A DNA stretch of 64,000 nt from Spirochaetales bacterium UBA6872 (GCA_002452215.1 DKCO01000028.1:1-64000), one strand, 5' to 3'; counted from the stretch's first letter, positions 9,329 through 18,153 are shown. A program made the numbers and translations. The notes: generated by a model not told the origin, from the letters alone.

Positions 9329-9892
9329 CTATACAGCATAAGCTGTTAAATCATATATTGAAGCGCCTTCTCGATAGAGGCGCTTATATTCACATCTGCA
9401 CTTATCGATTGATAAAAAGCATTTTTCAGCCTCGCACTTATCTCCATATGCCTTCCAACATCCAGAACATACGCATCCTTGCCCCTTTTGCCTTATAAAA
9501 CCTTCAACATCCTTAAGTGGATATCCAAGTAGAACTCCAATCTCATGTGGAAAGCATTTGTCGTTGCAAATACGATGATCAATTACTGAAAGTACATCTT
9601 TGATGTCAAAGAGATTGTAGCCACAATTCTTAAGGAATAATCTGATATCATCGCGCTTCAAAAGTTTCTGAACCATGTTTTTACGATATACATATACAAG
9701 GAACCTTAAACCGCAATTGCCTAGAACAGATATTTCAATCCCTTTTTCGAAAAGAAGAGCACTATAATATTCAAGTTCCTTTAAAGCAATGGATCTATCT
9801 TCTTTGCTCACTGAAAACAAGTTTGCAATTTTTATCCCAGCAAGGGTTGGAGAACAATGTTCAATCAACATGTTTTCAATAAAAGATGCCAT
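9329..9892 (-). CDS. DUF3793 family protein
   Basis: A 187-residue protein of the DUF3793 family, common in anaerobic gut bacteria and often next to flavodoxin genes. The N-terminal half is helical (SPTLAGIKIANLFS, LLFEKGIEISVLG). The motif ICNDKCFPHEIGVLLGYP is the family signature, and the C-terminal third is Cys-rich (CVCSGCWKAYGDKC and further Cys pairs), suggesting a metal or cluster site. A GGAGG sequence fixes the ATG. Biochemical function is not established. The adjoining flavodoxin and the operator-like repeats point to metal-responsive redox physiology. Confidence 0.78.
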   Translation of the reverse strand: MASFIENMLIEHCSPTLAGIKIANLFSVSKEDRSIALKELEYYSALLFEKGIEISVLGNCGLRFLVYVYRKNMVQKLLKRDDIRLFLKNCGYNLFDIKDVLSVIDHRICNDKCFPHEIGVLLGYPLKDVEGFIRQKGQGCVCSGCWKAYGDKCEAEKCFLSIDKCRCEYKRLYREGASIYDLTAYAV

Positions 9893-9906
9893 TTTACCTC
9901 CAAATA

Positions 9907-9922
9907 GTTAGATTAATCTAAC
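9907..9922. promoter_or_regulatory. metalloregulator-like inverted repeat 1
   Basis: GTTAG-ATTAAT-CTAAC, containing the perfect palindrome TTAGATTAATCTAA and continuing into CCTAA. It sits 15 bases before the DUF3793 start, overlapping where the promoter should be. The half-sites resemble DtxR/MntR-family boxes (TTAG...CTAA), although the spacing differs from the classical DtxR box. A repressor site is inferred. Confidence 0.55.
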
Positions 9923-9972
9923 CTAAAACACAAAAGAAATCCAAAATATTAAGCATATAAGCTTTACTATTG

Positions 9973-9988
9973 GTTAGTGTTATCTAAC
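9973..9988. promoter_or_regulatory. metalloregulator-like inverted repeat 2
   Basis: GTTAG-TGTTAT-CTAAC has the same five-base arms and the same six-base spacing as repeat 1, with its centre 66 bp away. Two matching sites upstream of one operon support a real operator pair. Confidence 0.5.
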
Positions 9989-10049
9989 TATTAGAAACTA
10001 CAATCTTTTTCTGTTTGATGTCAATACAAAATCGAGATTATTTGGAACT

Positions 10050-10079
10050 AAAAAAACTGGCATATTTCTACACCAGTTT
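10050..10079 (-). terminator. Rho-independent terminator of tRNA-Arg
   Basis: On the minus strand the stem AAACTGG...CCAGTTT (10079-10073 with 10060-10054) is followed by a run of T, directly after the tRNA 3' end. It should end the tRNA transcript before the DUF3793 promoter region. Confidence 0.8.
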
Positions 10080-10086
10080 CGCTTTT

Positions 10087-10160
10087 TACGCCCTACAAGA
10101 TTCGAACTTGTCACCTACTGCTTAGAAGGCAGTTGCTCTATCCAGGTGAGCTAAGGGCGC
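10087..10160 (-). tRNA. tRNA-Arg (anticodon TCT)
   Basis: A 74-base cloverleaf read on the minus strand. The acceptor stem is GCGCCCT/AGGGCGT with one G-T pair at the end. The D arm is GCTC...GAGC, the anticodon stem-loop ACTGC-CTTCTAA-GCAGT gives anticodon TCT, and the T arm is ACAAG-TTCGAAT-CTTGT. The discriminator base is A and the CCA end is not encoded. It decodes AGA (and AGG), the favoured arginine codons in neighbouring genes. Confidence 0.95.
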
Positions 10161-10345
10161 ATCCTTTAAAGACCTGTTCAATATTATATTGAATCAAAGA
10201 GAATTGCAATAGCATATACCATTCTTTTCTATCGCTTATTTTAATGTTGGGACATTATTTATTTTGTTTTTGAATATTTGATAAGATTACTTTGTCATTT
10301 ATTAATTTTTTTGATAATTTCATCTTATCAATAATGGAGAATGCT

Positions 10346-11665
10346 ATGGATATACGGCAGATGCAAGATAAAATAAAAAACGATAGAGAGCTGATATTAA
10401 ATTACAATTACAAAGAAAGGGATTTCAAATTCACTGAAGTCGAAGGATTTGCGACGATTATAACAGGAGCACGAAGAATAGGGAAAACATCTTTCATGAA
10501 GCTTTTTGGAAAAAAACTGATTAACGATGGTCTGAATCCCGATAAGATATGTTACCTCAGCTTTTTCACATCCGAAGATCTTTCTTTCCCGTTCTCCTTG
10601 ATACAAGAGGCATATTACGGTCTTTATCCGAATTTCAGCAAAGACAAAGATGTGTATTTTATTTTAGACGAGGTACAAGGAATAAAAAACTGGAAAGGAG
10701 GTATTGCATATCTTTTGGAAATGCATCCTTGTCATGTCATAGTTACAGGCTCCAGCGCAAAGTATCTTTCAACAGATATTGCCACTGAACTCAGAGGAAG
10801 AAGCCTTCAATGGAAATTCTACCCACTTTCGTTCCATGAATTCCTTTTATTTAATTCAATAGCGGTTGATAATGAGAAAACCTATAGCGAAGAAGAAAGA
10901 GCTCTTTTATCGCATTGGTTCTCAATATACATGGAAAGAAGCTCCTACCCTGCTCTCGCCTTGAACTCTGAGGTTGAAATAAAAAAGATGGTATTAAATA
11001 GCTATTACGATCTTGTTTTCTCAAGGGATTTAATAGATCGCTTTGAAATAAGCAAAAGCTCTATGCTAAGAGCACTTTTACGACGACTGATAAAAAATTC
11101 TGGTTCTCCATATACAATAAGAAAGCTTGTTAATACTCTTAAAAACATGGGATATTCGACATCAATCGAATTGGTATCGGAGTATATCAAAATGATTCTA
11201 GATACATCGTTTTTCATTGAAGTACCTATATTTGGAACAGAAAAACAACAAGAAAGAAATGACAGAAAACTATATGTCATAGATCATCAAATGGCTATTC
11301 TCTTCAAAGAATTTGGAGAAAACACTGGTACAATTATTGAACATATAGTCTTGATGGCCATAAAGAGAAGTACTAACTACAACATCTCTTATTACAGAAC
11401 AAAAAACAATTATGAATGCGATTTCCTAGTGTATGATGAAGAGAGATCAATAAAAGCATTGATACAAGTTACTGATAATTGGGATGAGGCAAAAGAGAGA
11501 GAAATACGCGCGATGATTGCCACACTGGAGGAAACGGGGCTTAAAAAAGGTTTAATCATTGCTTTCAATTCTTTCGAGACAATCGAACACGAAGGGAAAA
11601 AGATAGATGTTGTTCCTGCCTGGCGTTTTGCATTGAATGCAAAATACTACATTGAAGATAGGTAA
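10346..11665 (+). CDS. AAA ATPase with DUF4143 domain
   Basis: A 439-residue protein of the widespread 'ATP-binding protein, AAA_14/DUF4143' family. Walker A GARRIGKT is at residues 41-48 and Walker B YFILDEV at about 104-110. GSSAKYLSTDIATELRGR is the family's sensor region. The C-terminal domain has Y(R)TKNNYECDFLV...LIQVT, a degenerate nuclease-like fold typical of DUF4143. I chose the ATG at 10346 because GGAG lies six bases before it; an in-frame ATG at 10292 lacks a ribosome site. It is a single gene between tRNA-Arg and ygeW, a typical place for accessory genes. The physiological role of the family is not known. Confidence 0.85.
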   Translation: MDIRQMQDKIKNDRELILNYNYKERDFKFTEVEGFATIITGARRIGKTSFMKLFGKKLINDGLNPDKICYLSFFTSEDLSFPFSLIQEAYYGLYPNFSKDKDVYFILDEVQGIKNWKGGIAYLLEMHPCHVIVTGSSAKYLSTDIATELRGRSLQWKFYPLSFHEFLLFNSIAVDNEKTYSEEERALLSHWFSIYMERSSYPALALNSEVEIKKMVLNSYYDLVFSRDLIDRFEISKSSMLRALLRRLIKNSGSPYTIRKLVNTLKNMGYSTSIELVSEYIKMILDTSFFIEVPIFGTEKQQERNDRKLYVIDHQMAILFKEFGENTGTIIEHIVLMAIKRSTNYNISYYRTKNNYECDFLVYDEERSIKALIQVTDNWDEAKEREIRAMIATLEETGLKKGLIIAFNSFETIEHEGKKIDVVPAWRFALNAKYYIEDR

Positions 11666-11671
11666 AAGAGA

Positions 11672-11708
11672 TATAAAAAGCCCTAGACGCATCTTTTCGC
11701 CTAGAGCT
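11672..11708 (-). terminator. Rho-independent terminator of ygeW
   Basis: On the minus strand AGCTCTAGGCG pairs with CGTCTAGGGCT (11 bp including two G-T pairs, seven- to nine-base loop) and is followed by TTTTTATAT. It lies 21 bases past the ygeW stop and between convergent genes. Confidence 0.78.
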
Positions 11709-11728
11709 TCTATAAAACTGTTGTTTAC

Positions 11729-12940
11729 TCAGTCTTTAGCAATTCTCTTCTTGTCTTTTTCCAAGAGCTTCTCCAACAACGATGCTGGATCCTTGAACTT
11801 TGCAAGAACAATCATTGCAGCAATGATATAAGGCTTGTATGATGCCTCTTTGTAGAGTGGAACAAGATATCTATCGAAGACAGATGCGTCAACTTCTCCC
11901 TCCTTGCATGATACTCCAGTGATGTCTGCTGGAAGGCAATGCATATATAGAGCCTTGCCATCTTTTGTTGTCTTCATCAGCTCTTCTGTGCATGTCCAGT
12001 TCTTGAACTTGGCATTATTTGCAAGACATCTCTTCTCGAGCTCTTTCAACTCATCGAACTTCCCTTCTTCAACAAGCTTTGTTCTCTCTTCCATTACAGC
12101 AAAAGGAGCCCATGATTTTGGATATACGATATCTGCATCCTTGAAAGCCTCTTCCATAGAGTTTACTCTCTTGTAAGAGCCTCCGGATTTCTTTGCATTC
12201 TCTTTAGCTATCTCTTCGACATCAGACATGACGTTATATCCCTCTGGGTGTGCAAGGACAACATCCATTCCGAATCTTGTGAATAGGCCGATGATTCCTT
12301 GTGGAACAGAAAGAGGCTTTCCATATGATGGGGAATATGCCCATGTCATAGCAACCTTCTTTCCTTTTAGATTCTCAACGCCACCGAAGTAATTGATAAC
12401 AGAAAGCATATCAGCCATTGACTGAGTTGGGTGGTCGATATCGCACTGGAGATTAACAAGTGTTGGTCTTTGCTCCAAAACTCCATCCTTGTACCCCTCT
12501 TGAACAGCCTCAGAGACAGTCTTCATATAAGTATGGCCCTTTCCGATGTACATATCATCTCTGATTCCAATGACATCAGCCATGAAAGAGATCATATTCG
12601 CTGTCTCTCTGACAGTCTCGCCATGAGCAATCTGAGATAGCTTCTCATCTAGATCTTGCACTTCAAGACCCAAAAGGTTACAAGCTGATGCAAAAGAGAA
12701 ACGAGTTCTTGTCGAGTTGTCTCTGAATACGGAGATACCCAAGCCTGAGTCGAATACGCGTGTCGAGATATTGTTCTCTCTCAAGCCCCTAAGAATCTCT
12801 GCAACCTCGAAGACAGCTGCAATTTCATCATCACTCTCCTTCCATGTGTGGAAGAAGTCATTCATATACATAGAACCGAAGTCAAGCTTCTTGAGATCTT
12901 CAATTCTCTTCTTGATCTCTGCCTTGGTTTTCTTAGCCAT
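11729..12940 (-). CDS. ygeW: knotted carbamoyltransferase YgeW
   Basis: A 403-residue member of the aspartate/ornithine carbamoyltransferase superfamily. STRTRFSFASA (carbamoyl-phosphate loop) and MHCLPADI are visible. The length and the long C-terminal tail match YgeW rather than ornithine carbamoyltransferase (about 330 residues). YgeW of E. coli lies in the purine/selenium cluster and does not use ornithine; its true substrate is unresolved, with a carbamoylated purine-breakdown intermediate suspected. The ATG at 12940 is preceded by GGAGG at eight bases; upstream in-frame codons lack such a site. It follows a MATE gene by 53 bases, and a tandem TGTTGC box shared with xdh and ygfK lies 67-82 bases upstream. 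Confidence 0.9.
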   Translation of the reverse strand: MAKKTKAEIKKRIEDLKKLDFGSMYMNDFFHTWKESDDEIAAVFEVAEILRGLRENNISTRVFDSGLGISVFRDNSTRTRFSFASACNLLGLEVQDLDEKLSQIAHGETVRETANMISFMADVIGIRDDMYIGKGHTYMKTVSEAVQEGYKDGVLEQRPTLVNLQCDIDHPTQSMADMLSVINYFGGVENLKGKKVAMTWAYSPSYGKPLSVPQGIIGLFTRFGMDVVLAHPEGYNVMSDVEEIAKENAKKSGGSYKRVNSMEEAFKDADIVYPKSWAPFAVMEERTKLVEEGKFDELKELEKRCLANNAKFKNWTCTEELMKTTKDGKALYMHCLPADITGVSCKEGEVDASVFDRYLVPLYKEASYKPYIIAAMIVLAKFKDPASLLEKLLEKDKKRIAKD

Positions 12941-12993
12941 TGAAATAGCCTCCATATTCTTATTCTGATACAATGATACAACGCAAAATCAAC

Positions 12994-14334
12994 TCAAGCA
13001 ACTGTTTGTTGCGTTTTGTTGCACATAAACATTCTCTTATCAATATACCTGTAAATCCAAATCAACAAGAAGAGAGTTGGGATATCGGCTGAGAAGTAGC
13101 AAAACCAAAGGCCAGAAAGGCCAAAGAGCTTATTGAGGATAAATGAGAATGGAATCAAGAAGATAAAGAACCTTGTATATGTTATTACAAGGCTCATCCA
13201 GCCTTTTCCAAGTCCTTGCAATAGTCCTGTCATTACTATGTTTGGTGCTGTAAGCAAGAAACAGAAGCAAAGCGATTTGAAAGCTGGGACACCTATTTCG
13301 ATCAAATATGGGTCATTTGTGAAGACCGAGATAATGTTTTTTGAGAAAAGCTGGAAGAAGACAAATCCTATTACCATAACAGACCATGATAACAACAATG
13401 AAAGCTTGAAGCTTCTTTTCACTCTCTCGATATTTCCCATGCCATAGTTGTAGCCTACAATAACGATTAATGCGCTTGATATTCCTTGGGAGGCAAGGAA
13501 CATAAATGACTCTGTCTTCAAGTACATGCCATACACAGCCATTACTTCAATCGAGTACGATATAATCATCTTATTTAGAACGATGCCTACGATTGGCCCT
13601 GCCCCTTGCACCATTGTTGCAGGTAGAACTACAGCAAAAATCCGCTTTGCACATGGAAAAGAAAAGCCAAGAGATGATTTCAAGCACCCAGATCTGAAGT
13701 AGAACAAAAAAGCAAGGAGTGCTGTGACAGAATATCCAATTGCAGATGCAAGCGCTGCACCTTTGGCTCCCATGTCAAAATAGAAGATCAGCACAGGATC
13801 AAGAACTATATTCACCAATGCGCCCGAAGTTTGCATAACCATTGCTCGCTTGGCCATACCATGTGATTGGAGGAAAAATGACAAAAGCGATGATATGAAT
13901 ACAAGAGAGATTGATGGTGAAATCATCCTCAAATAAGAAATAGCTGCATCTGATGCAACAACATCAGATGTGAAATGCAATGAAAATGGCTCAGCCAATA
14001 CGAAGAGCAACAAAGAGCATAGAAAGCCCATCAAAAGGGCAATAGACCATCCTGTAGAGATGCTCTTTCTTGCACCATCCAAGTCTTTTCGTCCAAGCAA
14101 TGTCGAAAGAAGACTACCAGATCCAGCGCCAATTCCGTTTGCAAGAGCAAGCGAAATAAGCAACAAAGGCTGTATTATAGAAACACCGCCAAAAGCAATC
14201 TCCGAATAGTGCGAAAGGAAGATGCTATCAGCGACATTGTATATTGCCTGCATGCTCATTGAAATAACAACTGGAATAGACATCTTCAATACAAGGACTG
14301 TAATCTTCTCTGTCCCAAGACTATTTTCCTTCAT
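12994..14334 (-). CDS. MATE family efflux transporter
   Basis: A 446-residue integral membrane protein with about twelve hydrophobic segments in two similar halves. LVLKMSIPVVISMSMQAIYNVADSIFL is the characteristic N-terminal MATE segment. It exports drugs or metabolites in exchange for Na+ or H+; the substrate is unknown. No Shine-Dalgarno sequence is present, but GATAAT ends seven bases before the ATG, with TTGCTA 16 bases further upstream, suggesting a leaderless mRNA. It lies between selD and ygeW on the same strand. Its last codons (CNKTQQ) contain the shared TGTTGC box, so this 3' end may double as a ygeW regulatory region. Confidence 0.9.
   Translation of the reverse strand: MKENSLGTEKITVLVLKMSIPVVISMSMQAIYNVADSIFLSHYSEIAFGGVSIIQPLLLISLALANGIGAGSGSLLSTLLGRKDLDGARKSISTGWSIALLMGFLCSLLLFVLAEPFSLHFTSDVVASDAAISYLRMISPSISLVFISSLLSFFLQSHGMAKRAMVMQTSGALVNIVLDPVLIFYFDMGAKGAALASAIGYSVTALLAFLFYFRSGCLKSSLGFSFPCAKRIFAVVLPATMVQGAGPIVGIVLNKMIISYSIEVMAVYGMYLKTESFMFLASQGISSALIVIVGYNYGMGNIERVKRSFKLSLLLSWSVMVIGFVFFQLFSKNIISVFTNDPYLIEIGVPAFKSLCFCFLLTAPNIVMTGLLQGLGKGWMSLVITYTRFFIFLIPFSFILNKLFGLSGLWFCYFSADIPTLFLLIWIYRYIDKRMFMCNKTQQTVA
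13007..13022. promoter_or_regulatory. tandem TGTTGC box upstream of ygeW
   Basis: TGTTGC-GTTT-TGTTGC on the plus strand, a direct repeat with a 10-base period. It lies 67-82 bases upstream of the ygeW start and inside the end of the MATE coding sequence. Similar boxes stand before xdhA (26669-26684) and ygfK (33127-33142); 14 bases (GTTTGTTGCGTTTT) are identical to the xdh copy. Probably a binding site for a shared purine or selenium regulator. Confidence 0.5.
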
Positions 14335-14376
14335 AATGATGATTATCTAGATAGATGCGAAAATAGCAATAAGGGA

Positions 14377-15414
14377 TTAGAAGAAATATATTGGCTTTTC
14401 CCTTTTTGCAACTACTCTTCCTATTATACTTGCATATGGTTTGCTTATCCTTTCGACCAATGTCATTGCTTCATCCTCAGAAAGAGAAAGCAAGAGTCCC
14501 CCGCTTGTCTCTGGACAGCATACTATATCCTTCATGCTTTGGCTGATGCCACTGGCGAAGTCAACCTTATCTGAAACATAGTCAAGATTGTTGTACATTC
14601 CCTCTGGAAGAAGCCCAAAGCGTGCAAGTTCTTCGGCATCGGGAAGCAGAGGAAGAAGCTTCGTGTCTATCTCGAAAGAAACAGAGCTTGCACTAGCAAC
14701 TTCATATGCGTGCCCTGAAAGAGAAAACCCTGTTACATCTGTCGCAGCATGGACATCAAGATCCCTTGCAAAGTCCCTGGCTATCTTATTCAATCTTGTC
14801 ATCGAATCAACAGCTGCCTCAAAAGATTCTCTTGGAGCCTCATTGCCCTTCTTTGCTGTGTTGATAACGCCAACTCCCAAAGCTTTCGTAAGCACAAGCA
14901 CATCGCCCTCTTTTGCGCCTTTGTTGGACCATACATCGCTTTCTTTCATAAACGATGTCACACATAGTCCATACTTTGGAGTTGGATCCGATATCGTATG
15001 TCCACCAGCAATCACAGCTCCAGCTTCATGAACTTTATCCAAGCCTCCAAGGAGTATTTTCTCCATAAAAGAAAGATCAAGGCATGACGGGAAGCACAGA
15101 AGATTCATTGCAACATTAGGATTGCCACCCATTGCGTAGATATCGGAGAGGGCATTTGCAGCTGCAATCTGCCCAAAGATATATGGATCATCTACCATCG
15201 GAGGGAAAAAATCGACAGTCTCTATCGCGACAATATCACCATAAACCTTGTAGACAAGAGCATCATCGGATGACTCGAATCCTTCCAATAGGCGTTCATC
15301 GCTATAGACAGGAAGCTTGTCTATGACGCTATGCAGATCCGTTGGCGACAGCTTTGCAGCACAGCCGGATGTCTTTACCATAGAAGTAAGCTTCACATCT
15401 TTTCTCTTATCCAT
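14377..15414 (-). CDS. selD: selenide, water dikinase
   Basis: A 345-residue SelD, making selenophosphate from selenide and ATP. The N-terminal loop TSGCAAKLSP carries the catalytic Cys (18) and Lys (21), matching Cys17/Lys20 of E. coli SelD; there is no selenocysteine codon. Further markers are DDALVY, ETVDFFPPMVDDPY (metal-binding Asp residues), GGHTISDPTPKYG and ATDVTGF. GGAG lies eight bases before the ATG, within the end of the DUF3343 gene. It is fourth in the yedE-yedF-DUF3343-selD operon. With no selA, selB or tRNA-Sec here and xdh genes alongside, its product probably feeds the labile selenium cofactor of molybdenum hydroxylases. Confidence 0.95.
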   Translation of the reverse strand: MDKRKDVKLTSMVKTSGCAAKLSPTDLHSVIDKLPVYSDERLLEGFESSDDALVYKVYGDIVAIETVDFFPPMVDDPYIFGQIAAANALSDIYAMGGNPNVAMNLLCFPSCLDLSFMEKILLGGLDKVHEAGAVIAGGHTISDPTPKYGLCVTSFMKESDVWSNKGAKEGDVLVLTKALGVGVINTAKKGNEAPRESFEAAVDSMTRLNKIARDFARDLDVHAATDVTGFSLSGHAYEVASASSVSFEIDTKLLPLLPDAEELARFGLLPEGMYNNLDYVSDKVDFASGISQSMKDIVCCPETSGGLLLSLSEDEAMTLVERISKPYASIIGRVVAKREKPIYFF

Positions 15415-15417
15415 CGT

Positions 15418-15651
15418 CTAATCTCCATATATCTTTTCGTATTTGCCATCTTTTATATGATATATAGCCTCAAGATCCTCATTCAAAAGGCTTTGATCAA
15501 CTTCACCTGAGAAAAAAGCCGCTGTACCGCATGATGATGACAAAGAGCGCGGAACCGGTGCAAGATAGCAATCCTGCCCAAGCTTCTTTTTAAACAGCAT
15601 AGCAGCATAGTGGCTATGGAATGTTGCTATTTTCTCAACTTTATCGTCCAT
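15418..15651 (-). CDS. DUF3343 putative Se/S carrier-like protein
   Basis: A 77-residue DUF3343 protein. The motif PVPRSLSSSCGTAAFF matches the family signature with a single conserved Cys, thought to carry sulfur or selenium. The N terminus (FHSHYAAMLFKKKL) forms the expected first strand-helix. It overlaps the upstream TusA-type gene by 25 bases and ends three bases before selD. In several bacteria this domain is found beside or fused to YedF, so a role in delivering selenium to SelD is the natural reading; this is family knowledge plus context, not shown by sequence. Confidence 0.8.
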   Translation of the reverse strand: MDDKVEKIATFHSHYAAMLFKKKLGQDCYLAPVPRSLSSSCGTAAFFSGEVDQSLLNEDLEAIYHIKDGKYEKIYGD

Positions 15652-15830
15652 TCCCCATCCCGTTGCGAGATCTCTGGCTCAATGCCAACAGCTCTTGCAT
15701 ACCTCGATATATTCTCGACAGGAACACGGCTATCGACTAAGACATCAATCTCATTATTCTCTTTCAGTGCTTTTTTTGTAAGTATAACAGGTTCCGGGCA
15801 AGAAAGGCCCCTACAATCGATCGTTATCAT
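15627..15830 (-). CDS. yedF: TusA/YedF-type sulfurtransferase-like protein
   Basis: A 67-residue TusA-fold protein with CRGLSCPEPV near the N terminus; Cys 11 of the CPxP motif is the expected persulfide or selenide carrier. AAGGAG within the yedE end gives its start. It lies between YedE and the DUF3343 protein, an arrangement characteristic of selenium metabolism, where YedF is linked to SelD. It overlaps the next gene by 25 bases. Length equals the N-terminal domain of two-domain YedF proteins, the second domain being the separate DUF3343 gene. Confidence 0.87.
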   Translation of the reverse strand: MITIDCRGLSCPEPVILTKKALKENNEIDVLVDSRVPVENISRYARAVGIEPEISQRDGEWTIKLRK

Positions 15831-15833
15831 ATA

Positions 15834-16943
15834 TTACTTTCTCCTTTTGAATGTCACGATTGATGCAATAGAAAGCAAAATGATGATAGCTACAACGATT
15901 GCGACCTTTCCATTTACAGAAGGCCCTCCTATCGAACTATCTGTCATTGCACTTCCTGCAAGTGAGAAATTATGGGCAAAAGCAGCTCCGATTAGCATTC
16001 CGATAACAGAAATTGCGCTATCGCTATTTCCTTCGGATGCAAGAATTATCTGCCTTAAAGGACATCCTCCAAGCATTGCCGACCCAAGCCCTACTACCAA
16101 CATTCCAAGGAAATTCCAAACTTGAGCTTTGTGGGCAACAGGCTGGGAAGAGAATCCAAAAGAAAAGAATGTTTGGCCAGTTGCGGCATTCAAAATCAAA
16201 TTTACAACCAATGTTGCAACATATATCGATACAAATCCAAGAAGCAGTGTACAATCATTTAGCAAGAATGTATCCCTTATTCCACCAACCATGCAAAGCC
16301 TGGATCTTTGTGCAATTACACCGACTACAATTCCTGCTGTCAAGGCAAGAAGAATAGGCGCATGCATTGATCCGGGGCCAGATTGGGAGAATGCAAATAG
16401 TGAAGGAAAAATCAAGAAGACAAGAAACATAAAAACTGAAACGACAGAAAAGGATGCTCCCTCTATCATCTTTTGGCTCTTTGCTGGGCCCAACGAAAAC
16501 CCTCGTTGGATAAATATGCATCCAAGTGCAATGCCTGCGATAAATCCAAAAAGACCTATCAAAGCATTCTGGTCACCACCTGCAAGACGAAGAATCATCC
16601 TGAATGGGCATCCAAGGAAGACAAGAGCTCCAATCATCACGCAAAACGATATTACAAAGCGTAAAAAAGGAGACGATCCTCCTCGTGGCTTGAATTCGCC
16701 TTTCAAAAGAGCAATCAAAGATGAGCCAACAATCAGACCTATTATCTCTGGTCTGAAATATTGCACAACACCAGCCGTATGAAGTTTTAATGAACCAGCA
16801 ATATCACGAATAAAGCATGCATTGCAAAAACCCATGTTCCTTGGATTGCCAAAGAAAACAAGCAATGAGGATATTACTCCTATTGCCAAACCGCCGAAGA
16901 CCAACCATAGAATGTGTCTTTTGTCTTTTGTTATTGAAATCAT
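15834..16943 (-). CDS. yedE: YedE family putative selenium transporter
   Basis: A 369-residue membrane protein with about ten hydrophobic segments. It shows paired YeeE/YedE motifs: GNPRNMGFCNACFIRD, FLGCPFRMILRLAGGD, QRSRLCMVGGIRD and LGGCPLRQIILASEGN, whose conserved Cys residues line the substrate path in the thiosulfate-transporting relatives. YedE is the putative importer of a selenium species in SelD-linked operons. GGAG lies seven bases before the ATG. It is first in the selD operon and divergent from the EF2568-type gene. Confidence 0.92.
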   Translation of the reverse strand: MISITKDKRHILWLVFGGLAIGVISSLLVFFGNPRNMGFCNACFIRDIAGSLKLHTAGVVQYFRPEIIGLIVGSSLIALLKGEFKPRGGSSPFLRFVISFCVMIGALVFLGCPFRMILRLAGGDQNALIGLFGFIAGIALGCIFIQRGFSLGPAKSQKMIEGASFSVVSVFMFLVFLIFPSLFAFSQSGPGSMHAPILLALTAGIVVGVIAQRSRLCMVGGIRDTFLLNDCTLLLGFVSIYVATLVVNLILNAATGQTFFSFGFSSQPVAHKAQVWNFLGMLVVGLGSAMLGGCPLRQIILASEGNSDSAISVIGMLIGAAFAHNFSLAGSAMTDSSIGGPSVNGKVAIVVAIIILLSIASIVTFKRRK

Positions 16944-16978
16944 AAATAAACTCCAATAAAAACAGTACCATTATATTT

Positions 16979-17007
16979 TTGAAAATACAATGAAAATGTG
17001 ATAAACT
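16979..17007 (+). promoter_or_regulatory. promoter of the EF2568-type gene
   Basis: TTGAAA, 17 bases, TAAACT, then six bases to the ATG at 17014. There is no Shine-Dalgarno sequence, so transcription would start at or next to the initiation codon. Confidence 0.55.
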
Positions 17008-17013
17008 TTCCCT

Positions 17014-18153
17014 ATGGAACGAATCTACCTCGACAATTGCTCAACATCATTTCCAAAAGCGCCTAGAATGGCAAGAGCAATGTTTGACTATATCGAAGAT
17101 GGTACAGTTAATCCAAACCGTACCGAAAGCAACTATGCATTTAATGTTTTTGATCAAATATATGGTCTAAGAGAAAAGCTTGCATCCTTTTATGGATACG
17201 AAAGGCCAGAATGCATCGCATTTTCCAAAAATGCTACAGAAAGCCTTAACTGGATTATAAAGGGGCTTGTAAAGAAAGAAGACCATGCAATCATATCCTC
17301 AAACGAGCATAACGCTGTGATGCGCCCATTGTTGCAAGTCGGGCCTGAGTATTCGAAAATAGATTCAGACAAATTCGGCTATAATGACTACAAAGATCTT
17401 GAAAAGCTTGTCAAGCCAAATACCAAAGTTATGATAATAAATGCAGCCGGAAACGTATCAGGTGCAATACAGAATCTCGAGATTCCTTCCAAGATTGCAA
17501 AGAAACATGGCATCATGTTATTTATCGATGCATCCCAAGCCTCCCCTTTTGTAGATATCAACATGGAAAAGCTTGGCATTGCTGGCATATGCTTTACAGG
17601 ACACAAGGGCTTTCTGGGGCCACAAGGCACAGGTGGCATGATCTTACGAAAGGATATAGCGCTATCGATAAACCCTCTAATCTCAGGAGGAACGGGCTCT
17701 GAAAGCGACAAGGAAACAATACCGACGACATTGCCTGAGCGTCTTGAGCCAGGGACAATGAATATTGCAGGACTTGTAGGACTTGCAAAAGCTGTCGATT
17801 ATTCAATCAAGAACCTTGATGAACTGAAAGAAAGAACAATGGCAAATACCAAAAGGCTTATTGAAGGACTATCTGAGATAAAAGGATTGGAAATCGTCGG
17901 AGCATTGGATGTCAACAACAGAACAAACGCAATCTCAGTGATATCAGACAAGAAGGATATTGCATATATCTCATATGAGCTTTTGAAAAGGGAAAACATA
18001 GAAACAAGAGTAGGCCTTCATTGCTCTCCATCATCACATAAGACACTTGGGACATTCCCAACAGGAACATTAAGATTTTCTGCTGGCCCTTTCACAAAAG
18101 AAAAAGAAATCAATATAACGCTAAAAGCTTTAAAGGAGATACTAAATGAGTAA
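17014..18153 (+). CDS. EF2568-type cysteine desulfurase-like PLP enzyme
   Basis: A 379-residue class V aminotransferase-fold enzyme. IYLDNCSTSFPKAP replaces the usual YLDNAAT start. SSNEHNAVMRP, FIDASQASPFV and FTGHKGFLGPQGTGG (Schiff-base Lys in GHKG) are clear, and the active-site Cys loop is HCSPSSHKTLGTFPTG near the C terminus. This matches the family typified by Enterococcus faecalis EF2568, which co-occurs with selenium-dependent molybdenum hydroxylases. It would strip sulfur or selenium from cysteine or selenocysteine to supply the cofactor. It appears leaderless and overlaps the next gene by eight bases. Confidence 0.9.
   Translation: MERIYLDNCSTSFPKAPRMARAMFDYIEDGTVNPNRTESNYAFNVFDQIYGLREKLASFYGYERPECIAFSKNATESLNWIIKGLVKKEDHAIISSNEHNAVMRPLLQVGPEYSKIDSDKFGYNDYKDLEKLVKPNTKVMIINAAGNVSGAIQNLEIPSKIAKKHGIMLFIDASQASPFVDINMEKLGIAGICFTGHKGFLGPQGTGGMILRKDIALSINPLISGGTGSESDKETIPTTLPERLEPGTMNIAGLVGLAKAVDYSIKNLDELKERTMANTKRLIEGLSEIKGLEIVGALDVNNRTNAISVISDKKDIAYISYELLKRENIETRVGLHCSPSSHKTLGTFPTGTLRFSAGPFTKEKEINITLKALKEILNE

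Noticed and set aside
14377..15414. Selenocysteine in SelD or in the Xdh subunits
   Set aside because: The SelD active-site position is an ordinary Cys codon and none of the frames needs TGA read-through.
16129..16782. A 217-codon open frame antisense to yedE
   Set aside because: No ribosome site, composition is that of a reverse-strand shadow, and yedE on the other strand has clear motifs. The same applies to long antisense frames in selD, the xdh genes and ygfK.
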